This document shows positions 46,309 through 56,034 of a stretch of 64,000 nucleotides of DNA, one piece after another; within the stretch, counting starts at the first letter, position 1; each line of letters opens with the position of its first letter. The translations under genes and the position numbers were made by a program. Under the pieces are notes generated by a model. It ran no database searches and was not told where the DNA came from. It was given only the letters and a program-made list of their open reading frames with translations. The DNA is from Chloroflexi bacterium TSY (lineage in GTDB: Bacteria > Chloroflexota > Anaerolineae > Caldilineales > Caldilineaceae). Location of the stretch: NCBI GenBank assembly GCA_019217005.1, contig JAHBNG010000080.1, forward strand, positions 3,257-67,256, in the 5' to 3' direction.

Positions 46309-46695
46309 ATGGAACTCTCGCAAGATAAATTTTCAGTAATTTCACTCGCTGAGGATACTGGCATTATGACATTGGCTTGGACCGAAGCTACATCGAATAT
46401 GACCGACGAGGATTTCAAAAAGGTCAATTTGGAGTATGCAAATTTCGCCGTTGAACATGGCGTCAAGCTTCTTTTGGTCAATGTTGAAAAATTTGGTCAT
46501 CGCTTTGGCCCAGAATTAGGTAGTTGGCGTGCCCAAGAGGTCATTCCACGTTATCACAAGGCTGGTGTTACAAAGATGGCCTTTGTTCATGGGGCAGGTT
46601 TCGAGGGCGCACCCGCTATGTCGAATGAGGGCGAAAATTTTGTCACCGAGCATTTTGCGTTGAAAGCTGATGCTGACGAGTGGTTATTGAGTTAA
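46309..46695 (+). CDS. STAS/SpoIIAA-like small protein
   Basis: A 128-residue protein with AAAAGGAG well placed before the ATG. It starts MELSQDKFSVISLAEDTGIM and continues with DFKKVNLEYANFAVEHGVKL, LLVNVEKFGHRFGPELGSWR and TKMAFVHGAGFEGAP. The alternating beta/alpha pattern with LLVNVxKF resembles SpoIIAA-like/STAS folds, but the phosphorylated Ser motif is not evident. It lies after the ECF sigma gene and may be part of its regulon. Function unknown. Confidence 0.65.
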   Translation: MELSQDKFSVISLAEDTGIMTLAWTEATSNMTDEDFKKVNLEYANFAVEHGVKLLLVNVEKFGHRFGPELGSWRAQEVIPRYHKAGVTKMAFVHGAGFEGAPAMSNEGENFVTEHFALKADADEWLLS

Positions 46696-46717
46696 GGAAT
46701 AAGAATTAAATTAGTTC

Positions 46718-46816
46718 GAGAAGTTGTGCATGTCATTCTCGAGTGAAACGAAGGCTAGTTCTGAGCAGAGCCGAAAGAATCTATGCGTAAGTTAGCGAGC
46801 TATTGAATTTTCGTTC
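46718..46816. repeat. Family F repeat, copy 2
   Basis: The reverse complement of 44391-44471 with a 22-base block (GGCTAGTTCTGAGCAGAGCC) added. The shared blocks include GAGTGAAACGAAG, AATCTATGCG and ATTGAATTTTCGTTCCT. It abuts a family D element at 46817. Confidence 0.7.
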
Positions 46817-46886
46817 CTATACTGCGGTTGTGATGAAAACCGTAGTTTTCGAAAGCTCTACCAGAGAAACCAAACTACTGTTTTCA

Positions 46887-48388
46887 CTTTACTTTCTGGT
46901 AAAAGAAAAGAGATGAGATGAGAAATGTGACAAAAAGCGGTTAGCAGTTCATCCTAAAGGTAGAGAACCCAAAAAGGAGGAAGGAATGCTAACCGCGCCA
47001 GAAATAACTATAGCAGTACTGATGAATGTATTGCAAGTAACGCCGATGGGAACAAACGTAAATGTAATGCGTCTGATGTGGGCAATGCTGAATGGGTCGT
47101 TTCTGAAAAGTCGAGGAGCAATCCATAGCGCATTGAAAGAAAGCGGGTTTGAAGATGAGGAGCTCCGGCGAAGCTGGTGGAGCTTTCGATATGGATCATG
47201 GGATATCACAAGTCTGCTGGGGTCGTGGCAAGAAGAAGTGGAAAGGGGAATGGGAGGCAAAAAAGTTAGAAGGGTACCGAGTGAAAAGCATAGATATCAC
47301 AGGGTTCTGGCGACCGAAGCTGCAAGGGAAAGTGAACCGACTCTATAACTCAACGGCTCGTCGGGCATTGCCCGCGCTCATCTTTGGAGTGATGATAAGC
47401 TCGGGGGGAGATAGGCGGGAAGCGAGTGCCACTGCTCAAGGCAATCATGAGATGCACGGTTGGAACAAAGGAAAGTGAGTTTCGGAAAAAGCTGCTGACA
47501 GAGACGAAGAAATCACTGGAGTCAGACGAAGTGGCGGTGGTCGATGCCGGGTTTACAATCAGAGAAATGCTAGAAAGCGGCATCGACCGATTTGTCCTGC
47601 GGGAAGCCATTAACTGCACAGTGCGCCGCAATGAGTTCCCCAAACGCAAAGAAAAAAGGCAGACCACCTGAATATGGTGATATTGTGCGTCCGCTCTCTC
47701 GCAGCTATAAGGGAAAGCGACTCGAGGCTACAACTCCGGACTCGTCTGGTCGCTTTCTCTATAGTGGTCGCCTGATTTGCTATCAAGCATGGCACAATCT
47801 CGTCCCCAGAACAACCAAGGTGGATACAGCCAACCGTACCTACTCGATTTACGTCATTCAGGATCCGGCCTACAACACACCTTTGGTTTTGGCGACCGTT
47901 ATGACTTTGCAGCCTGAAACCATTTATCTTGTCTACCTGGAACGCTGGCCTGTTGAACCTCCCCCCCTTGGCTTCCAAGCAGATGATTGGCTTACATCGT
48001 CAATTTGTTCATGCCGATGAGGCTTGTTTCCGCTTACCTGAACTGGGGCTGCTGGCTGGCAATCTTCTTTCCCATTTAGCCGCTTCTCTTCCTCCCATAC
48101 CGACTGGCTACTGGGATCGAGAGCCTCAATCCACTCCCGGCAGGCTGCGCCGTGTTCTCTCGAGTGCTCTTTTTCCAACTCCTGACCAACTCGACCCTGA
48201 CTTTCGGAAAAAGGCCTCGGTTTCACACCATTTCCCTAAAGGCGTTCTCGCTCATCGCCGCCTCAATGCCGCTGCTTAAACTAGCCGAGCACTATTTTTA
48301 CATTTTATCCCGTTTTTTCAGGGTGGATTCTTTTTTCCGCCCCTTTCGGTTTGCCCTTTGTCACTCAAGCCTTTACCAGAAAGTAAAG
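46887..48388 (+). mobile_element. 1.5-kb insertion sequence, copy 2
   Basis: Ends CTTTACTTTCTGGTAAA, inverted at the right; length 1502. It was inserted in a family D repeat with the duplication TTTTCA. It is the reverse orientation of copies 1 and 3. Confidence 0.93.
46986..48279 (+). pseudogene. Transposase of the 1.5-kb IS, copy 2, frameshifted
   Basis: Begins MLTAPEITIAVLMNVLQVTP. A five-base loss in the EEVEWKG region (about 47239) shifts the first segment. The G6 run near 47402 separates the first segment from PLLKAIMRCTVGTKESEF. An A6 run near 47653 breaks KEKGRPPEYGD, where five A would be in frame. A C7 run near 47960 (six in copy 1) breaks PPLASKQMIG. Likely catalytic residues lie in VAVVDAGFTIREML and FVHADEACFRLPEL. 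The copy is not expressed as one protein unless slippage occurs. See copy 1 for the family. Confidence 0.8.
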
Positions 48389-48502
48389 TTTTCATACAGA
48401 GCAAAGTATAAACGATTTTATCTTTGGTATTTATGCAGCTATTCGCGTCACGAGACTCGATCCCATCGGGTCCCTCCGCTATGAATAGGCAAACGTGCAC
48501 CT

Positions 48503-48555
48503 ACCGATTATGTAAAGATAACAATTTCAAGAACAGTTATCTTTGCATAATCGGT
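48503..48555. repeat. Inverted repeat containing the RCC1 gene stop
   Basis: Arms ACCGATTATGTAAAGATAAC and its near-complement, with a 13-base loop. The stop codon of the RCC1-repeat gene lies inside it. No T-run on either side, so terminator function is doubtful. Confidence 0.65.
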
Positions 48556-50860
48556 AAAAACGACTTTTGCTTGACGATTCCATTGACCACATCTACTGGT
48601 GTCCATCCGGGATTCACGCCCAACTGACCGTTTTCATTATTTCCCCAGCACTTGACGCCGCCACCGCTGATTACAGCACAGGTATGCCACTCTCCGGCAG
48701 CGATAGCGGTGACACCGCTGCTTAATTCGCTCACATCCATCGCCGTGCTGCTGGATGTGGCCGTACCGTCGCCCAACTGACCGAAGCCATTCCTTCCCCA
48801 GCACTTAATGCCACCAGCGCTGGTCAATGCACAGGTGTGGAACCCTCTCGCAGCGATGGTGGTAACGCCGCTCAATCCGCTTACGTCCACCGGTCTGCTG
48901 CTGGAAATGGTCGTACCGTCACCTAGCTGGCCGCCGCCATTCCCTCCCCAGCACTTGACGCCACCGACGACGATCACAGCACAGGTGTGGGACTCTCCTG
49001 CAACAATGGCAGAGACACTGCTCAATCCGCTCACATCTACTGGCGTGCTGCTTTCTGTCTGCGTACCGTCCCCCAACTGACCGTTGCCATTCCCTCCCCA
49101 GCACTTGGCGCCGCCACCGTTGGTCACAACACAAGTATGCCACTCTCCAGCAGCGATAGCGGTAACACCGCTGCTCAATCCGCTCACATCCACCGGCGTG
49201 CTGCTGGATGTGGTCGTATCGTCCCCCAACTGACCGTTGCCATTCCCTCCCCAGCACTTGACACCACCACCGTTGGTCAATGCACAGATGTGCAACTTTC
49301 CCGCAACGATAGCGGAGACGCCGCTGCTCAATCCGCTTACATCCACGGGTCTCCTGCTTTCTGTCTGCGTGCCGTCGCCCAGCTGACCAGCGTAATTAGC
49401 TCCCCAGCACTTGGCGCTGCCATCGCTGGTCACAGCGCAGGTGTGGGCCATTCCCGCAGCGATAGTGGTAACGCCGCTCAATCCGCTTACATCCACAGGT
49501 CTGCTGCTTTCTGTCTGGTACCGTCGCCCAGCTGACCGTCTCTATTCCATCCCCAGCACTTGACGCCACCATCGTTGGTCACAGCACAGGTATGCCACTC
49601 TCCCGCAGCGGTGGAAATGACGTTGTTACTCAATCCACTCACATCCACCGGCGTGTAGCGATTTGTGGTGGTACCGGTGCCCAGCTGACCGTCTTCATTA
49701 TTGCCCCAGCACTTAACGCCGCCACTGCTGGTTACGGCACAGGTGATGCCATATTCCGCAGCGACGGCGGTGATGCCACTACTCAATCCGCTTACATCCA
49801 CCGGCTCGCTACTATTCGTCCTCATACCATTGCCCAACTGACCGTAGCTATTCCATCCCCAACACTTGACGCCACCATCGTTGATCACAGCACAGGTATG
49901 GGACCCTCCGGCAGCGATAGCGGTGACACCACTGCTCAATCCGCTTACATCCACCGGTCTCCTGCTGGAAATGGTTGTACCGTCACCTAGCTGACCGCTG
50001 TAATTCTCTCCCCAGCATTTGACACCACCGTCGCTGGTTACAGCGCAGGTATGCCGCCCTCCGGCAGCGACAGTGGTGACACCACTGCTCAATCCGCTTA
50101 CATCCACCGGTCTCCTGCTGCTTTCTGTCTGCGTACCGTCACCCAACTGACCCTTGCTATTCCCTCCCCAGCACTTGACGCCACCACCGCTGGTCAATGC
50201 ACAGATGTGGCTATAGCCCGCAGCGATGGTGGTAACGCCGCTCAATCCGCTTACGTCCACCGGTATGCTGCTGGAAATGGTTGCACCGTCACCTAGCTGA
50301 CCGTCGCCATTCCGTCCCCAGCATTTGACGCCACCACCGCTAGTCACGGCGCAGGTGTGGGCCGTTCCCGCAGCGATAGCGGTGACGCCGCTCAATCCGC
50401 TCACATTCACCGGTATGCGGCCGTCCTTCCTTGTACCATCGCCTAACTGACCGCTGCTATTCAATCCCCAGCACTTGACGCCACCAGCGTTGGTCACAGC
50501 GCAGGCATGGGCCCCTCCCGCAGCGATAGCGGTGACACCGCTGCTCAATCCGCTCACATCCACTGGTCTGCTGCTTTCTGTTCGCGTGCCATCGCCCAAC
50601 TGACCCTTATCATTTCGTCCCCAGCACTTGACGCCACCGTCTCTGGTCAACGCACAAGCATAGCCCGTACTCATAGTAACCTGCGTATTATCTGAGAGGA
50701 GGTTAGGTGGATCATCATCTATTTGAATAGCCGACATCAGGTCCGCATTTGATTCGGTTGCGGCCATCAGCCGCACGCCGTCCTGTTTGCCTCCGCAGAA
50801 AAACATTACGCAGGATAGAAACGTGATAGTGAAAAATTGGGAAACAGTTAGAGGAGACAT
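48537..50860 (-). pseudogene. RCC1-repeat lipoprotein with one frame break
   Basis: The start is the ATG at 50860 ([20 protein letters not shown]), seven bases after AAAGGAGGT. The Cys in FFCGGKQ could be a lipobox site. About 14 RCC1-type units follow, each with V-D-V-S-G-L-S, an A-A-G-x-x-H-T-C-A-V-T segment and G-G-V-K-C-W-G-x-N-x-x-G-Q-L-G-D-G-T. The frame breaks once, near 49519, where GDGT loses one base before CAGACAG compared with the next unit. If joined, it is about 774 residues, ending [11 protein letters not shown], a variant of the YLPFTTR tail at 15190. Each unit has conserved Cys pairs, unusual for cytoplasmic RCC1 proteins. Likely surface protein for binding or adhesion. Confidence 0.85.
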
Positions 50861-51004
50861 CGCACAACCTCCTTTCAAGGATTCCGGGTGCAGATCTATT
50901 GCACAATGCGCGCGCTGAGTAGTGTAATCAACAGACCATGAACCTACAGTGTTCTACTGCACAGACACAGTGTGCCTTAGAAGATATTCATTACAATTTC
51001 CTAT

Positions 51005-51090
51005 TTATACTGTGCTCTGTATGAAAAGCGTAGTTTAGTCTCTCTGGTAGAGCTTTCGAAAACTACGGTTTTCATCACAACCGCAGGATA
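51005..51090. repeat. Family D MITE-like repeat, copy 2
   Basis: An uninterrupted element of about 86 bp, from TTATACTGTGCTCTGTATGA to CACAACCGCAGGATA. Inner arms GTAGTTTAG/CGAAAACTAC and TCTCTGGTAGAGC. It gives the pre-insertion sequence for the IS target at 46881. Confidence 0.85.
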
Positions 51091-51373
51091 AGTTCCCATA
51101 TTCTGATAGAAAACTCAACCAGAATGACAGAAATGATCGGTCGGGTTTTTCGTCGTTATCTTGTATCCTAATCTGGACAATCCAAAACGAACGATGATAG
51201 TAACCAGATGGCCTTATCGTCCACGAAGGTGGACGTTCGGCCTATTAGTTAGGATACACGCCTTGAGTCGCATCCCTTGGCACACGATGTCGCGCAAACC
51301 CAAACACCCTGGCGCTCTATACTCCGGAATGTTTTGCATTATTGGAGATTTCGGTGGATACTCAGAGTATAAA

Positions 51374-51474
51374 GCTTTTCCAGCAATTAGAATCCCTATT
51401 TTGATCTGGAAAAGCTCAAGCCATTCCAAAGGAATCGACTTGGCAAATTAGGAATTTATTTCTCTGGAATGGCC
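51374..51474. repeat. Family E double-hairpin repeat, copy 2
   Basis: Same 101-bp length as the copy at 19193. Hairpin arms GCTTTTCCA/TGGAAAAGC and GCCATTCC/GGAATGGC remain. Loop complementarity is partly eroded (AATCCCTATTTTG against CAAATTAGGAATT). It lies in an 800-bp gap that also contains family D copy 2; no gene was found in the gap. Confidence 0.85.
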
Positions 51475-51592
51475 TAAGATACACACGACACCGGTCATTC
51501 GCTGTCAGTAATCGGTGGTTAGCAACCAAAGCCGTTCCGAAAAAAGATTCCGCATTGACAGACCGATTCTCGTAGCACAATCACTTTCTTAG

Positions 51593-51626
51593 CTATAGAT
51601 GTTCAGATAATGTTTTTCCACGCAAT
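51593..51626. repeat. 34-bp exact repeat upstream of M24, copy 2
   Basis: Identical to 42246-42279. It ends 59 bases before the M24 ATG. See the copy upstream of the SDR gene. Confidence 0.75.
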
Positions 51627-51684
51627 ACGTACGATATGCAGGGCAGTTTATTTTTCGGAATAGCTCAACAAAAGGACGCCTCAC

Positions 51685-52920
51685 ATGAAATCTCACCTCG
51701 ATCAACTTATGAAAGAACAAAAACTCGATTCCTTGATTGTGATGGGAAACTCAGATGGCAATCCCGTCATGAATTATCTTACGGGCGGTGCGCATCTGGA
51801 GCGTGCACTGATTGTAAAACGACGTGGTGGTCCACTGACCCTGATTCATGGTCTGATGGAGCGAGACACGGCGGAAGAAACGGGATTGGTGTTGGTTGAT
51901 CGCGATCAGAAAAAATACAATCGTTATGAATTGCTCGATAAGCATGAGGGAAATTATCTCAACGCCGAAATTGACTATTTATGCCAAGTCGTTGAAGACT
52001 TTGAATTGTATGGACGCTGTGGAGTGTATGGCGTGATGGATGGCGGTGCGGCATTTACGCTACTCAACCATCTGAGCGACCGGTTGACAAACACAGAACT
52101 GATCGGCGAGTTTGAGGAATCTATCTTTACGCTGATTCGTGAGACCAAAGACGATCGAGAGCTGGCTGAACTTCAAGAGGCAGGACGACGTACATGCCAG
52201 ATTGTGGGAGAGTTGCAAGAGTTCATCCAAAGTCATGGTGTGCGCAACGAGCTTGTGATGCGGAGCGACGATGAGCCGCTGACGATTGGACATGTCAAAA
52301 CATTTATCCGAGAGCGTTGTTTTGCGTATGGTATGACGGATCACGATCAGACGATCTTCAGTCAGGGTCGAGATGCTGGCGTGCCACATAATCGGGGCAA
52401 CCCGGACATGCCTCTTCAATTGGGGCAAAGTATCATCCTTGACATTTTTCCCCAACTCAGCAGCGGTTATTATCACGATATGACGCGCACATGGTCGTTG
52501 GGCTACGCGACCGACGAGGTGCTCGAAGCATATGAACAGACCAAAGAGATCTTTGATCAAGTCATGGCTCATTTCAAAGTGGGAGTATCGTGTCGCGATT
52601 TACAGTTGATGGCCTGTGACTATTATGAAGGCAAGGGGCATTCGACGGCTCGTAGTGATCCTGGTACACACGAGGGTTATGTTCATGCCTTGGGACACGG
52701 CATTGGTCTTGACATCCATGAGGATCCCCGGTTGACCCATTCCGAGGGGTATACAACAGTTTTGCAACCGGGGCACGTTATCACGGTCGAGCCGGGGCTC
52801 TATTATCCAAGTCAAGGATTTGGCGTGCGAGTTGAGGATGCCGTAGCCTTAAATGAAGCGGGTGAATTGATCTGGCTGACAGACTATCCATATGATTTGG
52901 TCATCACGATGGGTGGGTAA
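51685..52920 (+). CDS. M24-family metallopeptidase (aminopeptidase P/creatinase fold)
   Basis: A 411-residue intact protein. The N-domain includes SLIVMGNSDGNPVMNYLTGG. The C-terminal pita-bread domain has metal ligands Asp in SIILDIFPQLSSGYYHDMTR, His in YVHALGHGIGLDIHED and Glu in VITVEPGLYYPSQGFGVRVE. Substrate-side His is in VPHNRGNPDMPL. It is a cytoplasmic hydrolase of Xaa-Pro or related amides. It is a paralogue of the broken gene at 39785 but diverged. The 34-bp repeat lies upstream of it and of the SDR gene, which links the two loci. No signal peptide. Confidence 0.92.
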   Translation: MKSHLDQLMKEQKLDSLIVMGNSDGNPVMNYLTGGAHLERALIVKRRGGPLTLIHGLMERDTAEETGLVLVDRDQKKYNRYELLDKHEGNYLNAEIDYLCQVVEDFELYGRCGVYGVMDGGAAFTLLNHLSDRLTNTELIGEFEESIFTLIRETKDDRELAELQEAGRRTCQIVGELQEFIQSHGVRNELVMRSDDEPLTIGHVKTFIRERCFAYGMTDHDQTIFSQGRDAGVPHNRGNPDMPLQLGQSIILDIFPQLSSGYYHDMTRTWSLGYATDEVLEAYEQTKEIFDQVMAHFKVGVSCRDLQLMACDYYEGKGHSTARSDPGTHEGYVHALGHGIGLDIHEDPRLTHSEGYTTVLQPGHVITVEPGLYYPSQGFGVRVEDAVALNEAGELIWLTDYPYDLVITMGG

Positions 52921-53066
52921 CGACCAATCATTATTTTGACAAAACCAAACGGACCTGATATAGTCCGCTGCAATCAAATAATTGATCGTAGCGCGACCGA
53001 AAGCGATGGGATTTTGCAAGCGTCTATTTTTAGTTGCAGAATCTTTACATTCTGGATGTATTCTCA

Positions 53067-53095
53067 TTGACCAATTAGCTGCGATCAAATATCTG
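53067..53095 (+). promoter_or_regulatory. Predicted promoter of the metY operon
   Basis: TTGACC, a 17-base spacer and TATCTG stand a few bases before the riboswitch helix P1. The spacing is ideal and the -35 box is close to consensus, the -10 less so. Confidence 0.55.
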
Positions 53096-53097
53096 AG

Positions 53098-53199
53098 CTC
53101 TTATCCAGAGAGGTGGAGGGAACGGCCCGTTGAAACCTCGGCAACCCGGTATCATGCGCCAGGGTGCCAATTCCGCAGAGTTTCTCTGGAAGATGAGAG
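53098..53199 (+). ncRNA. SAM-I (S-box) riboswitch
   Basis: P1 is formed by CTCTTATC (53098-53105) and GATGAGAG (53192-53199). The core follows the S-box consensus: CAGAGAGGTGGAGGGA, ACGGCCCGTTGAAACC, TCGGCAACC, then the AGGGTGCCAATTCC block and GCAGAG...CTCTGG. It binds S-adenosylmethionine and would turn off the operon when methionine is plentiful. It precedes metY by about 280 bases, with a terminator hairpin between. Confidence 0.95.
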
Positions 53200-53230
53200 A
53201 TTGTACTACGTTCTGTTGGGCTCTGTCTTG

Positions 53231-53277
53231 CAATCTGTTCAGAAGAAGATTGCTTCTCATCAATCAGACTGAACAGA
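53231..53277 (+). other. Hairpin between riboswitch and terminator
   Basis: AATCTGTTCAG and CTGAACAGATT are exact complements. It may belong to the expression platform or compete with other helices. Confidence 0.45.
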
Positions 53278-53292
53278 TTCATTGTAGTGAAC

Positions 53293-53327
53293 AACCTCTC
53301 ACCTTTCAGGTCGAGAGGTTTTATTTT
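53293..53327 (+). terminator. Rho-independent terminator of the SAM-I leader
   Basis: AACCTCTC/GAGAGGTT stem (53293-53300, 53313-53320) followed by TTATTTT. It is well placed to stop transcription when SAM is bound, ahead of metY. The antiterminator was not resolved by eye. Confidence 0.75.
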
Positions 53328-53481
53328 GGGTACGAATCTCCATAAGCGAATCCAATCTTTTTAAACGATCCACAGATTAACAGGATGGACTGGATGTTCT
53401 CTCAGCGAATCCTACCTATGGATCCATTAATTTTTTGGAATCATCTTATTCAAAACCTTCAAGAATTTAGAGGAAACGAGA

Positions 53482-54771
53482 ATGAGTGAAAACGGACGTC
53501 AATATGGTTTTAGCACAAGACAGCTTCACGCAGGCCAACAGCCTGATGCCGCAACAGGTGCACGAGCCGTTCCCATCTACCACACAACCAGTTATCAATT
53601 TAATGATACGGAACACGCGGCCAATCTATTTGCGTTAAAAGAGTTCGGGAATATCTACACCCGCATAATGAATCCAACCAATGATGTCATGGAGCAGCGT
53701 CTGGCCGATCTGGAAGGCGGGATTGGCGCATTGGTGACTGGCAGTGGTCATGTGGCACAGATGATGGCAATTATGGCCCTCTGTGGTCAAGGGGATCACA
53801 TTGTGAGCAGTAGCCGACTCTATGGTGGAACTTATAATCAGTTTACACATACATTTCCGCGTATGGGGATTACGACAACTTTTGTCGATCCCAGCAAACC
53901 CGAAGAATTTGCCGCAGCGATTCAGCCCAATACCAAAATTCTCTATGGCGAAACGTTGGGGAACCCGGACATTACAGTCTTTCCCTTTAATGAGGTCTCA
54001 GAAATTTCCAAAGCCCACAATATTCCCATCATGATCGACAACACCTTTGCCACACCCTATCTGTGTCGACCATTTGAGTGGGGTGCGCATATTTTGGTCC
54101 ACAGCACGACCAAATTTCTGAGTGGTCACGGAACGGCCATTGGTGGTGCAATTGTCGACGGCGGAAACTTCGACTGGAAAAGTGGGCGCTTTGAGAACTT
54201 TACAGAGCCAGATCCATCTTATCATGGTCTTGTCTATGCTGATCTTGGTCCACCAGCCATGATTTTGAAGACGCGCGTTCAGATTCTGCGCGATGTTGGT
54301 GGCTGCCAAGCACCGTTCAATACATTTACGACCCTTCTGGGTGTAGAAACGCTCAGCCTACGTATGGATCGTCACGTTGCAAATGCGCAAGCCGTGGCAG
54401 AGTTTCTAGATGGTCACGCCAACGTGAACTCTGTTTCTTATCCAGGATTGGCGAGCCACCCAGATCATGAACGAGCCAAAAAGTATCTTCCCAAGGGAGC
54501 GGGAGCGATTCTAGGTTTTCGAATCAAAGGGGGCCGAGAAGCAGGGGAAAAGTTTATCAACGCCCTCAAACTTCACAGCCATGTTGCCAACGTTGGTGAT
54601 GCCAAAAGTCTCGCAATTCACCCGGCCAGCACAACGCATAGCCAGCTCAGCGAAGAGGATCTTCTAAAGGCTGGTGTTCACGCTGACTTTGTGCGCCTCA
54701 GCGTTGGGATCGAAGATATCGAAGATATTGTGTGGGATCTGGGGCAAGCATTGGATACAACGGCGGATTGA
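53482..54771 (+). CDS. metY: O-acetylhomoserine (thiol)-lyase
   Basis: A 429-residue PLP-dependent enzyme of the Cys/Met metabolism family. The PLP Lys is in HILVHSTTKFLSGHGTAIGG. The pattern GFSTRQLHAGQQPDAATGAR, RIMNPTNDVMEQRLADLEGG and VADAKSLAIHPASTTHSQLS-like C-terminal residues (NVGDAKSLAIHPASTTHSQL) mark O-acetylhomoserine sulfhydrylases. It converts O-acetylhomoserine and sulfide to homocysteine in the cytoplasm. It is first in the metY-metX-metW operon and is controlled by the SAM-I riboswitch. Confidence 0.95.
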   Translation: MSENGRQYGFSTRQLHAGQQPDAATGARAVPIYHTTSYQFNDTEHAANLFALKEFGNIYTRIMNPTNDVMEQRLADLEGGIGALVTGSGHVAQMMAIMALCGQGDHIVSSSRLYGGTYNQFTHTFPRMGITTTFVDPSKPEEFAAAIQPNTKILYGETLGNPDITVFPFNEVSEISKAHNIPIMIDNTFATPYLCRPFEWGAHILVHSTTKFLSGHGTAIGGAIVDGGNFDWKSGRFENFTEPDPSYHGLVYADLGPPAMILKTRVQILRDVGGCQAPFNTFTTLLGVETLSLRMDRHVANAQAVAEFLDGHANVNSVSYPGLASHPDHERAKKYLPKGAGAILGFRIKGGREAGEKFINALKLHSHVANVGDAKSLAIHPASTTHSQLSEEDLLKAGVHADFVRLSVGIEDIEDIVWDLGQALDTTAD

Positions 54772-54806
54772 TGATCTCTCTGACCAGGAAAGCGAGTTAA
54801 ATCGTT

Positions 54807-56033
54807 ATGACATTTCCACCCAACTCTATTGGTCTTGTCGTACCTCAGCACTTTACGTTTGCGGAAGAAACGCCGTTTCAACTCGAGAGCGGTGCAACAT
54901 TGAGTCCGGTGACGTTAGAATATGAGACATATGGGCAGTTAAATGAGGGCCGTTCGAACGCGATCTTAATCACTCATGCCCTCAGCGGAAGTGCCCATGC
55001 AGCAGGATACCACCATCCAGATGACCGAAAACCGGGCTGGTGGGATGATTGCATAGGACCAGGTAAAGCTTTCGATACGGATCAATTTTTCATCATCTGT
55101 AGCAACGTCATCAGCGGCTGCTACGGCTCGACAGGGCCAGCGCATATTGATCCCATGACCGAGCAACCCTATGCAATGCGCTTTCCGGTTGTGACAATTG
55201 GTGACATTGTCCGGGCGCAGGTAAAGCTAATTGATCATCTTGGAATTGACCAACTTCTCTGTGTTGCAGGTGGCTCCATGGGGGGGATGCAGGTCTTAGA
55301 ATGGGCCGCTCACTATCCAAAGCGTATTCATGCTGCAATCCCAATCGCAACAACTGCCCATCACAGTCCAATGCTCATTGCGTTTAGTGAAGTTGGTCGG
55401 CAGGCAATCTATGCTGATCCCTCGTGGAGAAATGGTGACTATTATGAGTCGGACCTGAAACCAGATGCAGGCTTGGCCGTGGCGCGTATGGTCGGACATA
55501 TCACCTATCTGAGCGAAGAATCGATGCACCAAAAATTTGGTCGTCGCCTACAAGATCGAGTTCGATATGGATATGAGTTTCAAACTGACTTTCAAATCGA
55601 GAGTTATCTTCGCTACAATGGTGAGAGCTTTACGCGCCGCTTCGATGCGAATAGCTATCTCTACATTACCAAAGCCATGGATTATTTTGACTTGAATGCA
55701 GAGACAGGCTCGTTGGCCACAGCTTTTGCAAATTCCCAGGCAATAAAGTATCTGGTGATCAGCTTTACAAGCGATTGGCTGTATCCCAGTTATCATAGCA
55801 AAGAGTTGGTGAGCGCTCTAACGGCCGTAGGCGCTGATGTAACATACTTGGATGTATTAAGTTCATGGGGACATGATGCATTTTTGCTTGAAGTCGAAAC
55901 GATGACAAGGCTGCTCAGTGGTTTTCTCGATCGATTGGTGATGGAAAAGAACGTTGTTCGACCGATTTTGACCGCTCGGCAACCCGATTGCGTCCAGAGT
56001 GCAAACAATATTGCACTAAAGGTTCCGGTATAA
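54807..56033 (+). CDS. metX: Homoserine O-acetyltransferase
   Basis: A 408-residue alpha/beta hydrolase. It has LEYETYGQLNEGRSNAILIT, LSGSAHAAGYHHPDDRKPGW and the nucleophile elbow VAGGSMGGMQVLEWA (GxSxGG). The catalytic Asp is in FTSDWLYPSYHSKEL and His in SSWGHDAFLLEVETM. MetX makes O-acetylhomoserine from homoserine and acetyl-CoA, the substrate of MetY. Some family members use succinyl-CoA, which cannot be decided by eye. It starts 35 bases after metY and ends two bases before metW. Confidence 0.95.
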   Translation: MTFPPNSIGLVVPQHFTFAEETPFQLESGATLSPVTLEYETYGQLNEGRSNAILITHALSGSAHAAGYHHPDDRKPGWWDDCIGPGKAFDTDQFFIICSNVISGCYGSTGPAHIDPMTEQPYAMRFPVVTIGDIVRAQVKLIDHLGIDQLLCVAGGSMGGMQVLEWAAHYPKRIHAAIPIATTAHHSPMLIAFSEVGRQAIYADPSWRNGDYYESDLKPDAGLAVARMVGHITYLSEESMHQKFGRRLQDRVRYGYEFQTDFQIESYLRYNGESFTRRFDANSYLYITKAMDYFDLNAETGSLATAFANSQAIKYLVISFTSDWLYPSYHSKELVSALTAVGADVTYLDVLSSWGHDAFLLEVETMTRLLSGFLDRLVMEKNVVRPILTARQPDCVQSANNIALKVPV

Positions 56034-56034
56034 C

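Larger units (their letters stand above)
46817..48410. mobile_element. Family D MITE-like repeat, copy 1, split by the 1.5-kb IS
   Basis: The left part is 46817-46886 and the right part 48389-48410. Joined, it reads CTATACTGCGGTTGTGATGA to GAGCAAAGTATA, a palindromic element of about 86 bp. It is interrupted by the IS with a 6-bp duplication TTTTCA (46881-46886, 48389-48394). Copies at 51005 and 59257 confirm the uninterrupted sequence. Confidence 0.8.

Noticed and set aside
48503..48555. Intrinsic terminator behind the RCC1 gene
   Set aside because: A strong hairpin but no T-run on the relevant strand; kept only as an inverted repeat.
51160..51451. 96-codon ORF in the gap after the RCC1 gene
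   Set aside because: It runs into the family E repeat and shows no family similarity or start signal.
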